From Microbacterium croceum (GTDB lineage Bacteria; Actinomycetota; Actinomycetes; Actinomycetales; Microbacteriaceae): a DNA stretch of 64,000 nucleotides. The stretch spans positions 2,356,001 to 2,420,000 of the forward strand of contig NZ_JAHWXN010000001.1 in assembly GCF_023091245.1 (NCBI RefSeq), read 5' to 3'. How positions within the stretch are numbered: position 1 is the first letter of the stretch; every line of letters starts with the position of its first letter. The notes beneath the pieces were generated by a model. The model worked only from the letters and a program-made list of their open reading frames with translations. It made no database searches and had not been told where the DNA came from. The translations under genes were made by a program, and so were the position numbers. Of this stretch, positions 26,533 through 38,262 are shown piece after piece.

Positions 26533-27069
26533 ATGACCATCGCAGCGAGCGCGTCCGTCCTCAGCCTTCCAGAGCGCACGCCGGCAATCGCCGAAGACTC
26601 CTTCGTCGCGGACGGCGCTCGTCTCATCGGCGCAGTGACGCTGTCCGCCGGAGCCAGCGTCTGGTACAACGCCGTGCTGCGTGCAGATTCGGCGCAGATC
26701 ACGATCGGGACCGACAGCAACGTGCAGGACAACGTCTCGGTCCACGTCGACGACGACCACCCCGTGAACATCGGTGCGAAGGTGTCCGTCGGGCACAATG
26801 CCGTGGTGCACGGATGCACGATCGGCGACGGCTCGCTGGTCGGCATGGGAGCCGTGATCCTCAGTGGCGCCGTGATCGGAGAAGGGTGTCTGATCGCCGG
26901 GGGCGCGGTCGTCCTCGGCGGCACCGTCGTTCCCGCCGGGTCGCTCGTCGCAGGCGTCCCCGCGAAGGTGCGGCGTGCGCTGAGCGACGCGGAGCGCGAG
27001 GGACTCATCGCCAACGCCGACATCTACCTGCGGCACAGCCGGACCCACAGCCTTGCCGCTCCGGTCTGA
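26533..27069 (+). CDS. Gamma-class carbonic anhydrase-like protein
   Basis: A 178-residue left-handed beta-helix protein built of hexapeptide repeats. The three zinc-binding His positions of the gamma class are visible: one in NVSVHVDDDHP and two in VSVGHNAVVHGCTIGD. Carbonic anhydrase activity is plausible but many family members are uncharacterised. TAGTCT ends 6 bases before the ATG (leaderless). Confidence 0.9.
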   Translation: MTIAASASVLSLPERTPAIAEDSFVADGARLIGAVTLSAGASVWYNAVLRADSAQITIGTDSNVQDNVSVHVDDDHPVNIGAKVSVGHNAVVHGCTIGDGSLVGMGAVILSGAVIGEGCLIAGGAVVLGGTVVPAGSLVAGVPAKVRRALSDAEREGLIANADIYLRHSRTHSLAAPV

Positions 27070-27099
27070 GCCCTGGTCACCGATAAGCTGGGTACACAC

Positions 27100-27176
27100 G
27101 GGGCGGTGGCCAAGCTGGTCAAGGCAGCGGGCTCATAACCCGACGATCGTGGGTTCAAGTCCCACCCGCCCCACCA
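27100..27176 (+). tRNA. tRNA with CAT anticodon (elongator Met or Ile2)
   Basis: Acceptor stem GGGGCGG/CCGCCCC, anticodon loop CTCATAA (CAT), T arm GTGGGTTCAAGTCCCAC and encoded CCA at 27174-27176. The anticodon stem has three consecutive G-C pairs, as in initiator tRNAs, but position 1 pairs normally with 72, which initiators avoid. It is thus probably elongator tRNA-Met, or tRNA-Ile with a lysidine-modified CAU. Confidence 0.85.
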
Positions 27177-27210
27177 CAGACTCGCTGGCAGAGACAGGGT
27201 CGATCGCGAC

Positions 27211-28230
27211 ATGAGTGCAGCCACCACCGAGGATGAACCGTCGCCGAACGACCTCGACGCCCGATCATGGAAGTTCGTCGCTCGCAGCGTGATCCGCAAG
27301 TTCGGACAAGATGGTGCCGGGGATATCGCCGCCGGACTGACGTTCCACGCCGTTCTCGCGCTCATCCCGGCGATCATGGTTGTCGTCTCCGTCGTCAGCC
27401 TGCTCGGCAAGGAATCGGAGACGGTCACGCTCGTCCTCGAGGTGTCTCGCGCCGTCGCCTCGCCGGAGGTTGCGAAAGGGCTGGCCTCCGTCGTCGACAT
27501 GCTCGCGGAGTCCTCGATCGCGGGTCTCGCGCTCCTGACCGGCCTCGCGCTCACGATCTGGGCCGGCGCGCGCTACATCGCCGTGCTCGGGAGAGGGATG
27601 AACCGGGTCTACGACGTGGAGGAGGGCCGGCGGGGATGGGCGCTCAAGCTCATGCAGCTCGCGGTCAGCGTGCTGCTCTTCGTCGCCGTGCTGGCCGTTG
27701 CTGCTCTGCTCGCACTCTCCGAACCGGTTGCACGCGCGATCGGCGACGCGCTCTCGCTCGGTGACTCCGTGCTCATCGCCTGGCAGATCCTCCGCTGGCC
27801 GCTTCTCGCCGCGATCGTGATCGCGGCGGTCGCCTTCCTCTACGACAGGGCGCCGAACGTCCGGCATGTGAAGTTCCGCTGGGTGAGTCTCGGCGCCGGG
27901 ATCGCGATCCTCGTGCTGATCATCGCCAGCGCGCTGTTCAGCCTGTATGTGTCGAGCATCGTGGACTACGACCGCGTCTACGGACCGCTCGCCGGTGCGA
28001 TCATCTTCCTGCTGTGGATGTGGATCGCGAACCTGGCGCTCATGCTCGGGGTCGAGTTCGATGCCGCAGTCGAGCGGGCCCGTGAGCTCAGGGCGGGAGA
28101 GCCGGCGGAGTTCCGCGTGCGGCTTCCGCTGCGCGACGACACGCAGATCGAGGCGAAGAACCGTCGGTCGAGTGAGGAGGTCGCGGAGGCCAGGGAGCTG
28201 CGAAATCGTTCTGAGGGCGTGGACGGCTGA
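27211..28230 (+). CDS. YihY/BrkB family inner-membrane protein
   Basis: A 339-residue protein with five to six hydrophobic helices. AAGLTFHAVLALIPAIMVVVS near residue 43 (in two halves) and the C-terminal YDRVYGPLAGAIIFLLWMWI are the YihY hallmarks. The last 60 residues are charged and cytoplasmic. The family was once called ribonuclease BN, which is not supported; its function is unknown. Confidence 0.9.
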   Translation: MSAATTEDEPSPNDLDARSWKFVARSVIRKFGQDGAGDIAAGLTFHAVLALIPAIMVVVSVVSLLGKESETVTLVLEVSRAVASPEVAKGLASVVDMLAESSIAGLALLTGLALTIWAGARYIAVLGRGMNRVYDVEEGRRGWALKLMQLAVSVLLFVAVLAVAALLALSEPVARAIGDALSLGDSVLIAWQILRWPLLAAIVIAAVAFLYDRAPNVRHVKFRWVSLGAGIAILVLIIASALFSLYVSSIVDYDRVYGPLAGAIIFLLWMWIANLALMLGVEFDAAVERARELRAGEPAEFRVRLPLRDDTQIEAKNRRSSEEVAEARELRNRSEGVDG

Positions 28231-28277
28231 CACATCGCCGGTCGCCGCGCCGGGGCGAACGCGCATCTGCCGTGATG

Positions 28278-29018
28278 TCAGCTCGGCCGCCTCGGCTGCA
28301 GTGCCGAGGCGGCCGGGCGTACGGGCCAGGTGCCGTCGAGCGTCTCCTCGGGCTCGAGGCGCCCGATGCTGATGAAGTACTCGGTGAGACTCTCGGCCTG
28401 AGAACGGGCCCACCCGACCTGCCGGGTGTGCAACTCGCTGAGCGACTGCGGCAGCACGAACTGCCGCGCGAGTGCCTGCGCGACGCGTCCGGCAGCGATC
28501 GCATCGGCGGAGGCCTCGTGCGCGCCGTCGAGCGGCACCGCGTAGTGTGCGGCGACGACCTCGAGGGTGCGCTTTCCGCGGCGGTAACGGTCGTAGGCCT
28601 TGTCGATCACGAGCGGGTCGATGATCGGTGCGGGATCGGCGAGCGGCTCGATCCCGTGTCGCACCGCCTCGTGCGCGAGCAACGAGAAGTCGTAGGAGGC
28701 GTTGTAGGCCACCACGGGCACGCCCTGAGCCAGGAGCGAGCGCAGTGCCGCGGTCACTTCGCCGACGACCTCCGCAGCCGGGCGCCCGTGCGCGCGGGCG
28801 TGCGTGGTCGTGATGCCGTGGTCGGCGGTCGCGCCCTCCGGGATCGGGATGCCGGGGTCGGCGAGCCAGGAACGTGCGGCGATCTGTCGTCCGCTCGCGT
28901 CGAGCACGCCGACGTGTGCGGTCACGACCCGATCCGATGTGACGTCGACCCCCGTGGTCTCGAGATCGAAGACGCCGACACGTGTGAGCCAGGCGGGGAG
29001 GTCGGGTGCGGTCGACAT
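28278..29018 (-). CDS. DnaQ-like 3'-5' exonuclease
   Basis: A 246-residue exonuclease of the DEDDh class. VGVFDLETTGVD near residue 14 gives the first Asp-Glu pair, HGITT and VVAYNASYDFSLL the second Asp region, and HEASADAIAAG the final His/Asp. There is no polymerase domain, so it is a stand-alone exonuclease like those used in repair. ATG 29018 has GTGAGGG upstream; earlier in-frame codons do not. Confidence 0.9.
   Translation of the reverse strand: MSTAPDLPAWLTRVGVFDLETTGVDVTSDRVVTAHVGVLDASGRQIAARSWLADPGIPIPEGATADHGITTTHARAHGRPAAEVVGEVTAALRSLLAQGVPVVAYNASYDFSLLAHEAVRHGIEPLADPAPIIDPLVIDKAYDRYRRGKRTLEVVAAHYAVPLDGAHEASADAIAAGRVAQALARQFVLPQSLSELHTRQVGWARSQAESLTEYFISIGRLEPEETLDGTWPVRPAASALQPRRPS
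28285..28314. terminator. Convergent hairpin at the end of the exonuclease gene
   Basis: GGCCGCCTCGGC and GCCGAGGCGGCC pair perfectly over 12 bp around TGCAGT. It overlaps the last codons of the exonuclease gene and lies 54 bases after the YihY stop, so it can end both transcripts. Confidence 0.6.
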
Positions 29019-29073
29019 GCCCTCACGGTAGGACGAGCCGCCGACATCCATCCGGAGGCACACGGCGACTCCG

Positions 29074-29079
29074 TAGACT
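29074..29079 (+). promoter_or_regulatory. Predicted -10 element for the alpha/beta hydrolase gene
   Basis: TAGACT with 6 bases (CGGAGC) before the ATG at 29086. Confidence 0.5.
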
Positions 29080-29085
29080 CGGAGC

Positions 29086-29985
29086 ATGACCGTGCCTTCC
29101 CCCTACGCCGACCGTCTCAGCCGACTGCCTGTCGAGCGGCATGAGGTCGAGGTCGCCGACGGTGTGACGGCGTACTGGGTCTACGGGCCGCAGGATGCGG
29201 AGACGACCGTGATCGCCGTGCACGGTTTCCGGGGTGAGCACCATGGTCTCGAACCCGTGCTGGCCTTCCTCCCCGAGGCGCGGGTGATCGCTCCCGATCT
29301 GCCGGGGTTCGGCGCGACAGCGCCGCTGCCGGCCCGAACGCACGATCTCGATGCCTACGCCGCCTGGCTGACGGAGTTCGCGGCGAAGGTGGCACCAGGA
29401 GCGGTCATCCTCGGCCACTCCTTCGGCTCCATCGTCACGGCGGCGGCGGTCGCCGGTGGTCTGCGGACACCGCGCCTGATCCTGCTGAACCCGATCGGCG
29501 CCCCGGCGCTGGAAGGTCCGAAGGGGCTGATGACGCGGCTCGCCGTGCTCTACTACGCGCTCGGCGCTCGGCTGCCTGAACGCCTCGGCACCGCCCTGCT
29601 GCGCAATCGCGTGATCGTGCGAGTGATGAGCATCACGATGGCGAAGACCACCGATCCCGAGCTGCGCCGCTTCATCCACGACCAGCACGACACCTATTTC
29701 TCGCGGTTCTCCGACCGTGATGTACTGCGAGACGCGTTCGTCGCGAGCGTCTCGCACGACGTGCGGGAGTTCGCTCCGACGATCGATGTTCCCACGCTGC
29801 TCGTCGCCGCCGAGAGGGATGACATCACCCCGATCGAGGCGGAGCGCGCGCTCGCCACGCTGTTCCCCGACGCCTCACTCGTGGAGATCGCGCACGTCGG
29901 GCACCTGATCCATTACGAGACGCCGGCGGAAGCCGCCGGCGCGATCCGTCGATTCCTCAGGATTCCCGTCGCGCGAGGCCGATGA
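29086..29985 (+). CDS. Alpha/beta-fold hydrolase
   Basis: A 299-residue hydrolase. VIAVHGFRGEHHG is the oxyanion-hole segment, VILGHSFGSIVTA near residue 107 carries the nucleophile Ser, LVAAERDDITPI the acid and VGHLIHYETP the catalytic His. No signal peptide. The substrate is unknown. Its 3' end overlaps the convergent Lrp-type regulator by 29 bases. Confidence 0.9.
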   Translation: MTVPSPYADRLSRLPVERHEVEVADGVTAYWVYGPQDAETTVIAVHGFRGEHHGLEPVLAFLPEARVIAPDLPGFGATAPLPARTHDLDAYAAWLTEFAAKVAPGAVILGHSFGSIVTAAAVAGGLRTPRLILLNPIGAPALEGPKGLMTRLAVLYYALGARLPERLGTALLRNRVIVRVMSITMAKTTDPELRRFIHDQHDTYFSRFSDRDVLRDAFVASVSHDVREFAPTIDVPTLLVAAERDDITPIEAERALATLFPDASLVEIAHVGHLIHYETPAEAAGAIRRFLRIPVARGR

Positions 29986-30430
29986 GCCCGGCCACCCGGA
30001 AGGGGATGACCTCGCCCATCGCGAGCGAGGTCTCGGTGCGCTCGACTCCTTCGATCGAGAGGATCCTCGCATCCGTGTCGAACAGATGACGCGCGTCGCG
30101 GCAGGCCACGCGCGCGAGTAGATCGATCGATCCGCTCAGTCCGTGCGCCTGCACGACTTCGGGGATGCGTGCGAGCTCGTTGATGATGCGCGGAAGCTCC
30201 GTCTGACGCACGCCGATGCTGACGAAGGCCTGCAGCGGGAACCCGAGCACCTCCGGCGCGAACGAGCGCTCGTACGAGAGGAAGATCCCGGTCTGCTCCA
30301 AACGGGCCATCCGTGCCTGAATCGTGTTGCGGGAGAGGCCGAGATTCTCGGCGAGAGCGACGATCGTGATGCGCGGATCGTCGGCCAGCGCGGCGAGAAG
30401 CTCGAGATCGATACGGTCCAGTCCAGGCAT
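29957..30430 (-). CDS. bkdR: Lrp/AsnC-family regulator, probable BkdR
   Basis: A 157-residue regulator with an N-terminal winged helix-turn-helix (LAENLGLSRNTIQARMARLEQ split around residue 35; GLSRNTIQARM is the recognition part) and a C-terminal RAM ligand-binding domain (VVQAHGLSGSIDLLARV). It diverges from the branched-chain keto-acid dehydrogenase genes and would bind the repeats at 30466-30529, sensing a branched-chain amino or keto acid. The role as BkdR is inferred from position. Confidence 0.9.
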   Translation of the reverse strand: MPGLDRIDLELLAALADDPRITIVALAENLGLSRNTIQARMARLEQTGIFLSYERSFAPEVLGFPLQAFVSIGVRQTELPRIINELARIPEVVQAHGLSGSIDLLARVACRDARHLFDTDARILSIEGVERTETSLAMGEVIPFRVAGLIGLARRES

Positions 30431-30465
30431 AGTGCCAAACCTTAGCAGGACGCGATCCCTCGATA

Positions 30466-30529
30466 TTGAGCAACATGCTCAACCGCACTTCCATTGCTTG
30501 AGCGAGGTGTTGAGCAGACGTACGCTCAG
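30466..30529. promoter_or_regulatory. Cluster of TTGAGC/GCTCAA half-sites, predicted Lrp-type operator
   Basis: TTGAGC at 30466 and GCTCAA at 30477 form a palindrome with a 5-base centre; further TTGAGC copies start at 30498 and 30510, and GCTCA at 30524 is inverted to the latter. Five half-sites in 64 bases, placed midway between the divergent bkdR and E1-alpha genes, suit a multimeric Lrp protein. Confidence 0.65.
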
Positions 30530-30599
30530 ACCAGACCGGTGATGACGCCGGGTGCCGCGCGCACAGCCCTTCGCGGCTGCTGAGACTTGGAGGACGATG

Positions 30600-31715
30600 A
30601 TGTCACCGCAGATCACGCCCATCGCCGATTCGACCCAGGATCTGGAGCGCACCGAGCGCCTCCTGGCTCCGGATGGAACGCGTCTCGCGCACCCGGATCT
30701 CGACCCCTTCGTCGCGGACGTCGACGCGTCACAGCTGCGCGCGCTTCTGCGCGACATGGTGATCCTCCGCCGCATCGATGCGGAGGGCGTGGCTCTGCAG
30801 CGTCAGGGACAGCTCGGCCTCTGGGCCCCGTGCCAGGGGCAGGAGGCGACGCAGATCGGCACCGCGCGCGCACTGGCACCCCAGGACTACGTCTTCCCGA
30901 GCTATCGCGAGACCGGTGTCATCTACGCCCGCGGCGCGCAACCGGGGGACTTCGTGCGGATGTGGCGCGGCGAGGAGGGTGCAGGGCACGACCCGGCTGC
31001 GCTGCGCGTCGCCCCCCTGCAGATCATCATCGGCGCTCAGACCCTGCACGCCGTCGGCTATGCGCTCGGCATCCGCCATGACGGCGCCGACGAGGTTGCG
31101 GTGACCTACTTCGGCGACGGCGCGACCAGCCAAGGCGACGTCAACGAGGCGATGATCTTCGCTGCGTCGTACCAGGCGCCGGTCGTCTTCGTGTGCCAGA
31201 ACAACCACTGGGCGATCTCCGAGCCGGTCGCGGTGCAGTCGCAGTACCCGATCGCGGGGCGTGCGCCCGGTTTCGGCATCCCGAGCCTGCGTGTGGACGG
31301 CAACGACGTGCTCGCCTGCATGGCGGCGATGCGCTGGGCGCTCGCGCATGCCAGGTCCGGCAAGGGACCCGCCTACATCGAGGCGGTCACGTATCGGATG
31401 GGTCCGCACACGACGGCGGATGATCCCACCCGCTACCGCGACGAGGCGGAGCTGGAGGAGTGGCGCCGTCGCGACCCGATCGCGCGCCTCGACGCGCACC
31501 TGCGCAGCATCGGCGAGCTCGACGAGGCGCATCTCGCGGAGATCCAGTCGGCCGCCGACGTCGTCGCCAAGGACATGCGCGCAGCCTGCCTGGGCATGGT
31601 GACCCGTGCGCCCCTCGCGGTCTTCGACGGCGTGTACGCCGAGCCGCATGCGGGATTGGACCGCCAGCGCGACGAGTACGCCGCGTATCTGGCGAGCTTC
31701 GAGAGCGAGGCGTGA
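30600..31715 (+). CDS. bkdA: Branched-chain 2-oxo acid dehydrogenase E1 component, alpha subunit
   Basis: A 371-residue thiamine-diphosphate subunit that decarboxylates branched-chain keto acids. FGDGATSQGDVNEAMIF near residue 182 is the TPP/Mg motif; YRMGPHTTADDPTRYR holds the phosphorylation-loop equivalent. It is first of a bkdA-bkdB-bkdC operon. TTGGAGGA precedes two tandem ATGs and best fits 30600. A pyruvate dehydrogenase E1 is possible, but the acyl-CoA catabolic genes next door favour branched-chain substrates. Confidence 0.92.
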   Translation: MSPQITPIADSTQDLERTERLLAPDGTRLAHPDLDPFVADVDASQLRALLRDMVILRRIDAEGVALQRQGQLGLWAPCQGQEATQIGTARALAPQDYVFPSYRETGVIYARGAQPGDFVRMWRGEEGAGHDPAALRVAPLQIIIGAQTLHAVGYALGIRHDGADEVAVTYFGDGATSQGDVNEAMIFAASYQAPVVFVCQNNHWAISEPVAVQSQYPIAGRAPGFGIPSLRVDGNDVLACMAAMRWALAHARSGKGPAYIEAVTYRMGPHTTADDPTRYRDEAELEEWRRRDPIARLDAHLRSIGELDEAHLAEIQSAADVVAKDMRAACLGMVTRAPLAVFDGVYAEPHAGLDRQRDEYAAYLASFESEA

Positions 31716-31717
31716 CC

Positions 31718-32728
31718 ATGGCGGAGATGACCCTGGGCAAGGCCCTCGGTGCCGGTCTGCGTCGGGCGATGCAGGATGACGAGAAGGTCGTGCTGCTCGG
31801 GGAGGACATCGGAAAGCTCGGCGGCGTGTTCCGCATCACCGACGGACTGCTCGACGAGTTCGGTGCTCAGCGCGTGATCGACACTCCGCTGGCGGAGTCC
31901 GGAATCGTCGGCACCGCGGTGGGGCTGGCCTTCCGCGGCTACCGGCCGGTCGTGGAGATCCAGTTCGACGGCTTCGTCTACCCGGCGTTCGATCAGATCG
32001 TCGCCCAGGTCGCCAAACTGCACTACCGCACTCAGGGGCGGGTGAAGATGCCTCTCACGATCCGCATCCCGTGGGCCGGAGGGATCGGCGCTGCCGAGCA
32101 CCACTCCGAATCGCCCGAGGCCTACTTCGTCCACACCGCCGGCCTCCGGGTCGTCGCCGTGTCGAATCCGGCCGATGCCTACCGGAGTCTGCGCCAGGCG
32201 ATCGCCTCCGATGACCCGGTGATCTTCTTCGAGCCGAAGCGGCTGTACCACCACAAGGGCGAGGTCGATCTGGACGCGTCTCTGGCGGATGCGCCGCCGA
32301 TGGGACTGGCGAGCGTGGTGCGCGCCGGTCGCGACGTCTCGCTCATCACGTACGGTGCGATGGTGGGCACCGCCCTGCAGGCGGCAGAAGCCGCAGAGGA
32401 CGAGGGCGTGTCGATCGAGGTCATCGATCTGCGCTCCCTCTCACCCGTCGACTACGACTCCGTTGCGGCATCCGTGCGCAAGACCGGTCGCGTCGTGGTC
32501 GCCCACGAGGCTTCGCGAGAAGCCGGTGTCGCCGCCGAGGTGATCGCGAGCATCACGGAGCGCTGCTTCGAGTACCTCGAGTCCGCACCGTTGCGGGTGA
32601 CCGGGCACGACATCCCGTACCCACCCGCGAAGCTGGAGAAGTTCCACCTGCCCGACCTCGATCGCCTGCTCGATGCCGTGGATCGTGTGCTCGACCGGCC
32701 CAACAGCCTCACGGAGGTGGACGCATGA
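31718..32728 (+). CDS. bkdB: Branched-chain 2-oxo acid dehydrogenase E1 component, beta subunit
   Basis: A 336-residue transketolase-type subunit pairing with E1-alpha. LLGEDIGKLGGVFRITDGL near residue 25, DTPLAESGIVGTAVGLAFRG and the C-terminal VVVAHEASREAGVAAEV are family signatures. ATG 31718 lies two codons after a GTG that overlaps the bkdA stop; either start couples the two genes. Confidence 0.93.
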   Translation: MAEMTLGKALGAGLRRAMQDDEKVVLLGEDIGKLGGVFRITDGLLDEFGAQRVIDTPLAESGIVGTAVGLAFRGYRPVVEIQFDGFVYPAFDQIVAQVAKLHYRTQGRVKMPLTIRIPWAGGIGAAEHHSESPEAYFVHTAGLRVVAVSNPADAYRSLRQAIASDDPVIFFEPKRLYHHKGEVDLDASLADAPPMGLASVVRAGRDVSLITYGAMVGTALQAAEAAEDEGVSIEVIDLRSLSPVDYDSVAASVRKTGRVVVAHEASREAGVAAEVIASITERCFEYLESAPLRVTGHDIPYPPAKLEKFHLPDLDRLLDAVDRVLDRPNSLTEVDA

Positions 32729-34092
32729 TCGCCGAGTTCCGACTGCCCGACCTCGGTGAGGGGCTCACGGAAGCGGAGGTCGTCCAGTGGCTGGTCGCGC
32801 CCGGTGACGCTGTCACGCTGAATCAGACGCTCGCCGAGGTCGAGACCGCCAAGGCCGTCGTCGAACTGCCGTCACCGTATGCGGGCACCGTGTCGACGCT
32901 GCACGCAGATGCGGGGGAGACGATCGCCGTCGGCGCACCGCTCATCGCGTTCGACGTCGAGGGGGAGGATGACGACGCGCCAGAGCCGATCGTCGAGGAG
33001 AAGGCGCAGCCGAACCTGGTCGGGTACGGCGCAGCGCCGTCGACCAACGCCCGTCCGGCTCGTCGAGCGCGCCGCATCTCCGGTGCCACCGCCGCCGCCG
33101 ACACTGCGGTGCTCGAAGCGGCGCCGCACGACGCTGCGCCTTCCGCCACTGCCGAGCACGTGATCGAGCGGCCGCGATCGACGCCTCCCGTGCGAGCCCA
33201 CGCCAAGCGCCTCGGGATCGACCTCGTGCTCGTCGCCGCTGCCGTCGGCGACCGCCTGATCACCCGCAACGACGTGGATGCCTACGCCGAGCGCACAGGT
33301 GCCGGCCGAAGCGACGCATCGATGCCGGCGCGCGACGGTTCCGGTGTCCCTGCATCGCCCGCCGCACTCGGCTCGGACGAGAGGACGCACGAGCGCGAGA
33401 CGAGGATCCCGATCCGCGGAGTGCGAAAGCACACGGCGGCAGCCATGGTGGCCAGTGCCTTCACGGCACCGCACGTGACGGTGTTCCACACGGTCGATGT
33501 CACCGAGACGATGGATCTGCTCGCCGGTCTCCGCGAGGACCGGGTGCTCTCCGCCCATCGCATCGGTCTGCTCGCTGTGATCGCGAAGGTCGTCTGTCTC
33601 GCTCTGGGGCGCACTCCCGGGCTCAACGCGCACTGGGACGAGGCCGCCGGTGAGATCGTCCAGTATCACTACGTCGATCTGGGCATCGCAGCCGCCACCG
33701 AGCGCGGCCTCATCGTGCCGAACATCCGCGACGCGGACCGTCTGTCGCTCGTCGAGCTGAGCGAGGCGCTCAGAAGTCTCGCCGAGACCGCTCGTGCGGG
33801 TAGGACATCCCCGGCGGAACTGCTCGGCGGCACCTTCTCGATCTCGAACATCGGGGTCTTCGGGGTCGATGCGGGAACACCGATCCTGCCGCCGGGGCAG
33901 TCCGGGATCCTCGCCGTGGGAGCTGTGCGTCGTCAGCCCTGGGAGCACCGCGGAGAGATCGCGCTGCGTCAGGTGATGACTCTGAGCCTGTCCTTCGACC
34001 ACCGTCTCGTCGACGGGGCGGAAGGTGCGCGCTTCCTCAAGAACGTCGCCGACGTGCTGGAGCAGCCCGGGCGGGCGATGCTTCTCAGGTAG
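32725..34092 (+). CDS. bkdC: 2-oxo acid dehydrogenase E2 (dihydrolipoamide acyltransferase)
   Basis: A 455-residue acyltransferase. The lipoyl domain is at 1-75 with the lipoylated Lys in EVETAKAVVELPSP near residue 40. An Ala/Pro linker leads to a peripheral E3-binding domain (VRAHAKRLGIDL near residue 155). The catalytic domain ends with SFDHRLVDGA, carrying the HxxxDG active site. It transfers the branched acyl group to CoA. ATGA overlap with bkdB. No E3 gene is adjacent. Confidence 0.94.
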   Translation: MIAEFRLPDLGEGLTEAEVVQWLVAPGDAVTLNQTLAEVETAKAVVELPSPYAGTVSTLHADAGETIAVGAPLIAFDVEGEDDDAPEPIVEEKAQPNLVGYGAAPSTNARPARRARRISGATAAADTAVLEAAPHDAAPSATAEHVIERPRSTPPVRAHAKRLGIDLVLVAAAVGDRLITRNDVDAYAERTGAGRSDASMPARDGSGVPASPAALGSDERTHERETRIPIRGVRKHTAAAMVASAFTAPHVTVFHTVDVTETMDLLAGLREDRVLSAHRIGLLAVIAKVVCLALGRTPGLNAHWDEAAGEIVQYHYVDLGIAAATERGLIVPNIRDADRLSLVELSEALRSLAETARAGRTSPAELLGGTFSISNIGVFGVDAGTPILPPGQSGILAVGAVRRQPWEHRGEIALRQVMTLSLSFDHRLVDGAEGARFLKNVADVLEQPGRAMLLR

Positions 34093-34678
34093 GGGCGCGC
34101 AACGCGGCATCCGCCATCGCGGCCAGCACGGTCGCGGTGGCGGTCTGCTGTCTGGTGGTGGCCCGCGTGCTGTGGGGCGTCGAGTTGATCAGGCCGAAGC
34201 ACGCTTGAACGCGCAGTCGCAGCTCTTCCGGCGTGGCGGGCAGGAGGGGAGCGAGCGCGTCGATCCACACGCCGATGTAGGTGCGCTGCAGCCGTCGCAC
34301 CGCGGCGCGGTCCTCGTCGGACAGATGGGCGACGTCTCGGTCTTGCACCTGGATGACCTCAGCGTTGCCGAGAGCGAAGTCCACGTGGAAGCGGATCAGT
34401 GCCCGCATCCGCTCTTCCGGCTCTGCGGGCGCCTCGGCGACGCGTGTTCCTCCGGCGACGAGGTCGTTGCTCACCTTGACGAGCACGGCACCGAGGAGCG
34501 CCTGCTTTCCGGCGAAGTGCCGGTAGACGGCGGGACCGGAGACGCCGACGGCAGCGCCGATGTCCTCGAGACTGACGCCGTTGTACCCGCCCACGGCGAA
34601 GAGCCGCGCGGCTTCATGGAGGATCGCATCGGAGCGCTCGGCTTTGGCGCGATCTCGGGCAGTCGTCGGGGTTGTCAT
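34085..34678 (-). CDS. TetR-family regulator of the acyl-CoA catabolic operon
   Basis: A 197-residue regulator. The helix-turn-helix spans about 30-52 (LEDIGAAVGVSGPAVYRHFAGK; GVSGPAVYRHF is the recognition helix), followed by a helical ligand domain. It diverges from accD and overlaps the E2 gene end by 8 bases. Inverted repeats lie directly before its start and again closer to accD, so it probably represses itself and the operon, with an acyl-CoA as inducer. It parallels the TetR regulator near accD1 in Mycobacterium. Confidence 0.88.
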   Translation of the reverse strand: MTTPTTARDRAKAERSDAILHEAARLFAVGGYNGVSLEDIGAAVGVSGPAVYRHFAGKQALLGAVLVKVSNDLVAGGTRVAEAPAEPEERMRALIRFHVDFALGNAEVIQVQDRDVAHLSDEDRAAVRRLQRTYIGVWIDALAPLLPATPEELRLRVQACFGLINSTPHSTRATTRQQTATATVLAAMADAALRAPT

Positions 34679-34682
34679 TCCA

Positions 34683-34698
34683 GTTAATCCTCGCTAAC
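34683..34698. promoter_or_regulatory. Predicted TetR operator, site 1 (tetR-proximal)
   Basis: GTTAATCCTCGCTAAC has GTTA/TAAC inverted ends and stands 4 bases before the tetR ATG. It shares the GTTAG/CTAAC half-site with site 2 and suggests autoregulation. Confidence 0.5.
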
Positions 34699-34709
34699 CT
34701 GAATGTACG

Positions 34710-34727
34710 GGTTAGTGAACACTAACC
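34710..34727. promoter_or_regulatory. Predicted TetR operator, site 2 (accD-proximal)
   Basis: GGTTAGTGAACACTAACC is a perfect inverted repeat of two 8-base arms with a 2-base centre. It is 62 bases before the accD start and would cover its promoter. Confidence 0.7.
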
Positions 34728-34789
34728 GAATCAGCACGCGGAGCGCCACCGTGGGTCGCTTCGTGACGTGGGTCGAGGAGGACTTCACG

Positions 34790-36343
<1,554 letters not shown>

Positions 36344-36348
36344 GAGAG

Positions 36349-38258
<1,910 letters not shown>

Positions 38259-38262
<4 letters not shown>

